Source: Apostichopus japonicus | Lineage: Eukaryota > Echinodermata > Holothuroidea > Aspidochirotida > Stichopodidae | DNA: 64,000 bases | Direction of reading: 5' to 3' | Assembly: GCF_037975245.1 (NCBI RefSeq) | Contig: NC_092575.1 | Location: forward strand, 15,666,310-15,730,309 | Shown here: piece by piece, positions 57,079-64,000 of the stretch | How the letters are laid out: each line of letters begins with the position of its first letter | How positions within the stretch are numbered: the first letter of the stretch is position 1 | Position numbers and translations under genes: made by a program | The notes under the pieces: model-generated | Told to the model about the DNA's origin: nothing | The model's input: the letters and a program-made list of their open reading frames with translations, nothing else | Database searches by the model: none

Positions 57079-60000
57079 ATGAAGCTCAAATTGTCAATGT
57101 TTGTATGGACTTGTATGCTGCCACTGTATACCAAGATGCTGGGTGAGTTGGGATAACAAATTATGCACGTGAAATGTCAAATTATATATGTTTCGTTATG
57201 GTATATTTATAGACGTTTCCGTGAGACAAGTTAGGTAATTATCTCTCCATATTCCCCCTCCCCAACCCCCCCCCCCCACCACTTGGTTTAATTCATGTCC
57301 AGTTCGATGGAGCTTTGGGACTTCCGTTGTTCTTAGTTTAACAAACACCCCTCCCCACCGCATGCGGCATCTGCCCCAGCCAACAAAAGAACTCGCCCCA
57401 TATTTTTGTTTATTACGAAGTAAAAAAATGAACAACATTATTTCTCACTAATGTCAAATGCAGCGCGTTCGTGTTTTATTTTATTTTGTTGTTGTTTATT
57501 TGTCTGTAAATTTGCATTGTTGAATCGTCAGAGATCTGCTATTCTTGTCTGTTAAGCTTCAGGGATATGTCCGTCTCCTGTGGGAAGTTCCGTTGACATT
57601 GTACTATTTATGGAAATTTCACATACCATTAGGCCTTAAGGCTAGCCTGCAGCTAAATAATATATTGATGCATAGCATTGTGATAATCTTGTGTGGATTC
57701 AGCATCATTTAATAACATTAAGCCTACCTTGTATTCAATAAAACACAGCGAGATAAGTATTGATTTAAGCTTGAATTCGGAATATTACGAATTATCAATC
57801 AATCTAATATACTTTATTGTGCACCCTTTGTAGGTTCTAAGTTATTCAATAAACCTCATCCTTTCCACAATTTGGTCAAAACTCTAACCGTGAGCCTCAT
57901 GCTGATTGCGTATACATATTAAGTTTGTACCTCCACTGAAATGTGTTGTCACCCTCTCAAAGCCCCGCTACTGGATTTAGCAGTATACTTGTTTACATGC
58001 ATCCAACTCTCGACCTTCTATGTCACATTTTGTTAATCTCTTTTCAGCCGTTCAGACTAGTTGCCTTTCTTCAAATATTAACGAGAAGCTTGCTGATTCT
58101 GTTCTAACGCACCCATGCGCAGGTCAGGCAATCTTGGTAAAGTCTCATGGAGTAATAGACGGGACCGAAGAAGGAATCCAAGATCACATAGCTTGCAATG
58201 GTAAAGTACAGTAGTAAACTTCTATTTCACATAGCTTGCAATTGTAAAGTATAATAGTAAACTCACATATCACTTTGATTGAGTAACATTGAATCTTTCT
58301 GACCCAGACATGTAATTCGATTTGGATATCATGTACCGATACATGGAGTTGGCGACCATGGTCCCAATGCCGCCCCTCCCCCCCCCCTCCCCTTGCGCAC
58401 GCGTCTGACGTTCGTTTGTCACTTTTCTTTGACGTATTTTGCTTCAGTTTGACCATATATTTAAGTATAAACTAAATCATTTACCTATAGTCACACAGGC
58501 TTGATTCAGTTACGCAACAATTATCAAAATTAGATAGTTTTGTTTATTTCTGACATCATATCAAACTATATTATAAAAAAATCGAAAAGTTGTAAAAGCT
58601 GCATCCTCTTTGAGACAAATATCGTATTTTCATTTATATTAAATGGTAATATCTGTTCATATGTCGGAGTTTTGTCACACTGCGAGTTCGTCGGGCTCAT
58701 TTTTTTTATTCCTTTTTTTTTTGTTATTATAAATCATGCTTACTTGTCATGTCTGACGAAGCAAATACTAGATAAGCCAAACTTTAACTGCAGTGCACGT
58801 ATCCATGGTCAAACGTGCGAGGTTTGTATTTAATATCAACCATTTTAAAGTCCTAATATAACTGATTGTTTGTCGTAGTAAGTAACTTCAGAATTTCTCT
58901 CAACAGATTGTTCGGCATGGAGCGCCGTTCCGGCGATGGCTAAGTTATATATGATACCAGATGTAACCAACTATTTCGAAGATTCGAGACAAATTTGTCA
59001 AAAGTGCGGAGGAGATGTTGCAGTCTTCAACGTGTCAGACGTTGTGGTAAGAAGACAGAAATCATTAAAAAATTATTTTGCTTGCATGTTTGAAACTATA
59101 CGTAGGTATTGTAATAACAATATATAGGCCTAGGACTCGTTAAGTGTGGTGGCCGAGAGCGTGGTGGCCAATTGGCTAAGGCGTCGGACTCGCGATCCAA
59201 GGATTGCTGGTTCTATTCATGCCTAGTTCATTGCGTTGTGTCCTTTGCCAAGATGCTTTATCTCACTTGCCTCTCTCCACCCAGGGGTTAAATGGGTACC
59301 TGTGAGGTGACTTGTCATTGGGCGCAGTATATAACTGCTGCGGACTGGAGGGATTGTCTCTGGGACAGGTTACCATTGACCAGGGGTGATATGTAACGTC
59401 TGTAAAGCGCTTTGAGACCTATCGCTGGTGTAAAGCGCTATATGAAAATCAAATATTATTATCATTATTTTCATTATTATTAATATTGGAATTGAGCAAG
59501 TATTCCCTTACACGTGAAAAGTTGGTGAAATGCCAGACGGGGAAACGCAGTGTAAAACACTAAGTCATGTGATTCTTTAACCGCAAAATACTAACATGCG
59601 TCATCCCTTATTGTTCAGGGTGAAATGACTGCCATTACCAATGCAATTGCCTGGAATTCTGTTGATATTATCTGGATTGGAATTAAGCGGAAGTCGGGAC
59701 TAAACCGAGATCAGTTCCAATGGTTGGATGGACGAGATTTCTTGTTAACTGACATGTACGTATTTTGTTATTATTACACTTGCCCCAATCGCCATGGTTT
59801 CATAATATATATAAAACAACTTAGAAATTCAGAGTAAATAACAGTATATCAATAACAGTTAATATTGCTTGTGCATAGTTATATTTTAATTTTGGCAATT
59901 TCAAACTTATTATTGATTTTGCTTTTGTTAATGACAAATCATGGAGCTGTTGTTGTCTTATTGATTACAGCCAATATGTGTAATCATGAAACAAGGTTTC

Positions 60001-61685
60001 GTTCGTTCAATCGATAATCATTATTTTCGAATGACGAAGCCAAAAATGCTTCAAATACTTCGGTATCCGTCAGATGAAGTATTACTGACGAAGGTTCCAG
60101 AGGGACCAAAATTTTCAATATATTTGTCAATTATGAGTCATATCTTATTTATAGATGAATGGATGGATCGATTGGTGGATACCATGGGCGGCGATCCTGG
60201 GGGATGGGGGGTTATATCCCCCCTATGAAAATGGGTGGAGGGGATGAAATACACTATATCCCCTCACCCCCCCCCCCACCAAATGCCAGGGATAAGAATA
60301 TTTTCATGCCTACATTTATGCATTATCGTGAATGTATGGCTCTATTTTAGCTTCATTTCTCGCCTACCATAAACGCAGTGCGATCTTTTCAAATAAAGCG
60401 TCTTTATAAAGCAAGAATAGTTTACTGTAGGCTTCATCGGCACAACTATTCTTTTGTTGTTATATATAACAACAAGCGGTATTATTGCGCCCACGGTATT
60501 GATATAGTACATATATGCACCCTCATAGTATTCATATAGGCCCTATAACTTTGTGTAATTGTGTATTGCATGTGTATAGGCCTATAATAGCCTGCATGAG
60601 GCTATTTTCTTCATCGAATAATATAAAAGAGCTCTCGAACATTCTAACGTATAGCGCCTGAAACAAGATTGACAGGGGCAATGAACAATTTTCCCAAAAT
60701 AACACCCGAAATTGGATCCTGATTATGAGATAATTCGGACATGATATCCCTATCTTAAAGTTGGGTGTATTCCGCTTGGAAACCTCGGGAAGTGCCGTTT
60801 CCGGCCATCTAGAGGGTTTGTAAATCCCAAAATTTTCTTGTACGCTTCGCACCAACCTATGGTGGCGCTACTCTTAGATAGTCAACAAGAGCATATCCCC
60901 CCCCCCCCCCCACTCGGAAGTACGGATCGCCGCCCATGGTGGATACGTGCCCTATTTTAGCATTTGGTCCTGGTTAATAATCTTTTCATTATGAGTGACA
61001 ATTATTATTAGTAATTGTTAAGCAATTATTTGGCAAATGTAAGGTGACTAGTACGTAGAAATATCAACGAGCGTTGTGGTCAAGTGGTTAAGGCAGTGGA
61101 CTGGAGATCTAAGGATTACAGGTTCGAGCTGTGGCCAGATCATTGCGTTGTGTCCTTATTTGGGGCAAGGAACTTTATCTCCATTGCCTCTCTTCACCCA
61201 TGTGTATAAATGGGGACTTGCGAGGTAACTTGTTAACTAGTTGCGTGCGCCGGTTTAGGGCTGCACCCTATGGGAAGTCCCCCGGGGACACATGGTTATG
61301 GTGCACTGTGGTGCCCCAGGAGAGATTGATTGAATTGTGCACACTTTGGTGTGTAGGTGTGACAAGTTACCAATGACCAAGGCTAAGTTGTACACGCTAT
61401 GGTACATTTAGCGCCTTTGAACAATTTCTGTTGATTTTGGCGCTACATAAATGTCTTCTGATTGATTGACTGGTTGATTGATTGATTGGTTGATTTACTG
61501 ATTTATTCAATGATTGATTATTTCTGCTTTCTCCTTGTCCCAACAGCTCTTGGGACCCTGGTCAGCCGAATGATCTGAATGGTAATCAAGACTGCCTTAC
61601 GTCATATCGATCGTTCTCGTGGCGTATACATGACCACAGCTGTAAGGAATATTTCCACGTACTTTGTCAAAGGGATCCTGACTAA
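57079..61685 (+). CDS. Secreted C-type lectin (5 exons, 210 aa)
   Basis: Exons: 57079-57142, 58048-58200, 58907-59046, 59619-59755, 61547-61685; phases 1, 1, 0, 2 all match, giving 633 nt with stop. Residues 1-22 form a hydrophobic signal peptide, so the product should be secreted. Residues 23-72 are a short module with three Cys that I do not recognise. From C74 a C-type lectin domain follows: YFEDSRQIC, CGGDVA, WIGI (138-141), WLDG, QPND (171-174) and closing cysteines at 181, 197 and 205. QPN occupies the sugar-specificity position (EPN usually mannose, QPD usually galactose). The usual WND is replaced by WRIHD, so calcium-dependent sugar binding is uncertain. Introns 3 and 4 carry two SINEs and a hAT MITE. 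Ligand unknown; a pathogen- or self-glycan role is only a family expectation. Confidence 0.9.
59155..59470 (+). repeat. tRNA-headed SINE (family A) in lectin intron 3
   Basis: Head with A box (GTGGCCAATTGGCTAAGG) and degenerate B box (GGTTCTATTCATGCC). The body includes TTGCGTTGTGTCC and a TAAAGCGCTTTGAGA...TAAAGCGCTATATGAAAA tail, ending in an ATTATT repeat. This is the best-preserved family A copy in the window. Confidence 0.9.
60183..60938 (+). mobile_element. hAT-like MITE (second family) with exact 8-bp TSD in lectin intron 4
   Basis: A 756-bp element with 15-bp terminal inverted repeats CATGGGCGGCGATCC / GGATCGCCGCCCATG. It is flanked by GTGGATAC at 60175-60182 and 60939-60946. Subterminal G-rich and C-rich blocks resemble the other MITEs. 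No transposase is encoded. Confidence 0.94.
61069..61500 (+). repeat. tRNA-headed SINE (family A variant) in lectin intron 4
   Basis: Head GAGCGTTGTGGTCAAGTGG with B box GGTTCGAGC and the shared TTGCGTTGTGTCC and CATTGCCTCTCTTCACCC body. A different 3' end contains GGCGCTACATAAATG and a GATT repeat, ending about 45 bp before lectin exon 5. Confidence 0.88.
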
Positions 61686-62319
61686 AATTCACTACCTTTG
61701 CATTCAATCATTGGATCCTAATACTCCGTGGTTTCTTGCTGTTTTTTTTTTTACATTTTTCTTTAGCTACTCTCTTCATGGAATCCGAAATTATCGTATA
61801 GATCAAAAGAATCCACACTTCCCAGGCCTTGTAAGTTGTATCTATAAGCATTTTCTATGTTGAAATTACTAGAGATATCATAAACAAAAGTACAAAAACA
61901 ATGCGGTCGTCCCCTTTGCCCCCCCCCCCCCATTCTTGGTTACGAGCGTTATCCACATTCTCTTAAAATACGCGAGAAGATTATACGGCGGAACCTTTTG
62001 AGTAGAATGGTTTATCCAGTCAGTCAGTCGTCGGTCGTAAGGCAGATATAAGCTTGTGTGTGCAGTGTTTTATGTTTGTAATGCAATGCTCAGTTGGAAC
62101 TGTAGCCGTAAACGTAACACATAAACAGGTTAAGAAATAATAACAAACATCAGTCTTTACTTATTAGAGGTTGCACAAATTTAAAAGCTTTAACTGAATA
62201 AACCATTAGGGTGTCAATTGGCCGATGTGTTTCCATATAGATAAGAGATGACATATTCTTGTATATGCGACAGTTGTAGCTATACATACATTGTAATATC
62301 ATTATAAATGAATACTCTG

Positions 62320-62490
62320 GCGCTCGCCGATGATCACCAATTAATTGCTAAAGCCATCAAATCATTTGATAATATCATCAAATAATTGCTGGTATCAACA
62401 ATTATTTGCTGATATACCAGGAAATGAATCGTTGATATCGACAATTTATTTGCTGATATCACCAAATAAATTCTTGATATCATCAAATAT
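62320..62490. repeat. Degenerate TGATATCA / AAATAATTGCTG repeats
   Basis: Five or six imperfect units built from the palindrome TGATATCA plus CAAATAATT, spaced by about 26-35 bp. Confidence 0.75.
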
Positions 62491-62949
62491 CGAATAAAAA
62501 GTCAAACAAACGGCTTGCCATACGTATACGCAAGGAAGACCGTAGTATCAAGGGCGAGGAACAAGCCCAAACCTGATTGGCTCGAAAAGACAGTATTGTT
62601 ACAAACTTCCATGAGCAAGGAAAAATAAAAAAGGGGCGGCGGCAGCGGTTCAAAACACGAGCCGTCCATGAGATCATCGACTACAAAATCTGTCCATCCG
62701 GATTTTCCCAACAGTACAAGCGGTAAACAAAATGAGTAAAATATGGTAGATCAAAATAGCAAGGTGAGAAGAAACTAAATTTGTAAATATAATCATACTT
62801 TATGTCTTTCTGTTGCGATTTTTTCCATATCTTTCTTTCATATTTAATATGTTATTTTTATGTAACTGAATATACATACTTCTTTCATGCATATAACAAT
62901 GCATTGAACACACGTCTATGGTAGACCCTGTGCAAATCATATCATAGTA

Positions 62950-63220
62950 TCATACTCGTATTAATTCGAATATATACGCGTATGAATTCAGCAGATTTAA
63001 TACGTGTGTATATATATCCGAATTAATACTTGTGTATATTCCAAATAAACGCGTGTATTGGCTATATGTTAATTAATACATGTATATATTCGAATTTATA
63101 CTCGTATATTTTCGATTGAATACAACCATATAAAACCGGCCTTCTGATTGGCTGCTATTATTGACCGGCGAGTAAATATTCGTTTTTAATGGGCATATCT
63201 TCGACTTAATACGCGAATTA
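62950..63220. repeat. Degenerate ~30-bp AT-rich tandem array
   Basis: Repeated AATACxxGTxTATATTCGAATT-type units (near 62955, 62995, 63020, 63045, 63075, 63095). Many are near-palindromic because TTCGAA sits at their centre. Confidence 0.7.
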
Positions 63221-64000
63221 GTATATTTGTCCCACAGAGCCTAAATATACCATACAGGTCCATATAGAGGGTAATGACTACTAGATATAAGCACAGTCAT
63301 ATAGTTTGAAATAGGCGATACCATGTTTCACGTTGTGTTCTTGTTAAACTGTCATATAGTTTTGCCAATAGAATATTTGTTTCGTCAAAATGAACATGTC
63401 AATTCCTTTTTAAATAACATTGTATTATATCTGTGAAATGTAGCTACATTACTTTAAAATCAGTGGTAAAGTAATAACTCTATCGCATTCGAAGAAGGGC
63501 TTTGAGCCCGCCAGCCTCGCCACCCACCCCCCCCCCCCTCTCCCACCCCCAAACTGCAACCAATTAACCTTGTTAACCAAGTTCACTCGACCAAGAAGAA
63601 ATTTACAGTAAGCCTAAGGAACGAACCATCACGTGATCAACAGTGTAATAGTTCACATGCATGTCTTACATATGCTGGTTGTTATTTCAACTTGTTGTAC
63701 GGTAGTGACGGTTTTTCCTTGTCAAGAAACGGAATGAAATGATGCTATCTGAGGTCCAGCAAACAAGAATGAAAGAAAAGAGAAAGGTCTTCCATACATA
63801 CAAGCAGTGTATCATAAAACAAAAGGAAGCCAATCGTAGACTAATGAATGACAAGAAGTTTCGATTGTGCAACAGTTCAAGATTCTTCAGCGATTTAATG
63901 TTTAATGTTTAATTTCAGATAACCTCTCGATCGAAACGAATTCTCTTTGTTTAGAAACGAAATTGTAAGACGATGAGGTAGGAAGGTTCATGCTGTAATT

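Larger units (their letters stand above)
61690..64000. other. 3' flank of lectin gene and unassigned DNA
   Basis: AATAAA at 62197-62202 may end the lectin transcript. 62320-62490 holds degenerate TGATATCA/AAATAATT repeats. 62950-63220 holds degenerate ATACxxGTATATATTCGAATTA repeats. At 63736-63912 (plus) a highly charged open stretch of 58 codons has an acceptor-like CAAG upstream near 63724. I see no family motif and leave it uncalled. Confidence 0.5.

Noticed and set aside
63736-63912. Charged 58-codon open stretch at the window end
   Set aside because: The upstream acceptor is weak (CAAG), no homology is recognised and no partner exons are visible within the window.

Overview
The window looks like nuclear DNA from a marine invertebrate deuterostome. 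An echinoderm, possibly a sea cucumber, is my best guess. This is an inference from AT-rich DNA, many small phase-1 exons, a secreted CUB/LDLa/trypsin mosaic protease, an MT-type matrix metalloproteinase, tRNA-headed SINEs and short hAT-like MITEs. There is no bacterial gene organisation and no long open reading frame. Every gene had to be assembled from exons by hand-matching splice sites and phase.

Layout. 1-5009 is a huge imperfect palindrome with arms of about 2.4 kb. 5.0-12.6 kb has no gene I can assemble, only a CRE/CCAAT promoter-like block near 6.95 kb and some ambiguous open stretches. 12710-20085 (minus) is a complete seven-exon matrix metalloproteinase (556 aa) with cysteine switch, furin site, zinc motif, hemopexin propeller and a GPI-anchor-like tail. 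20.4-32.7 kb is gene-poor and repeat-bearing. 33218-45489 (minus) is a complete twelve-exon mosaic serine protease (692 aa): signal peptide, basic linker, three LDLa, CUB, LDLa, CUB, trypsin domain. 51174-53238 (plus) is a three-exon sulfotransferase-like gene (305 aa). 57079-61685 (plus) is a five-exon secreted C-type lectin (210 aa). The last 2.3 kb is non-coding with degenerate AT-rich repeats.

Working together: two minus-strand secreted or membrane-tethered proteases lie next to each other, followed by a plus-strand sulfotransferase-like enzyme and a lectin. Matrix remodelling and glycan modification or recognition would be a sensible common theme, but co-regulation is not shown by the sequence.

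Mobile DNA is abundant and much of it can be dissected to the base. Three hAT-like MITEs have exact 8-bp target duplications. A U2-snRNA-headed retroelement has a 15-bp target duplication and A-tail. There are three families of tRNA-headed SINEs, two copies of a repeat carrying a hammerhead-like motif, foldback MITEs, a 41-bp minisatellite and long (TA)n arrays. The most unusual items are the 5-kb palindrome, the U2-headed element, the (TA)n array flanked by a duplicated piece of an LDLa exon, and the paired loss of disulfide cysteines in the protease modules.
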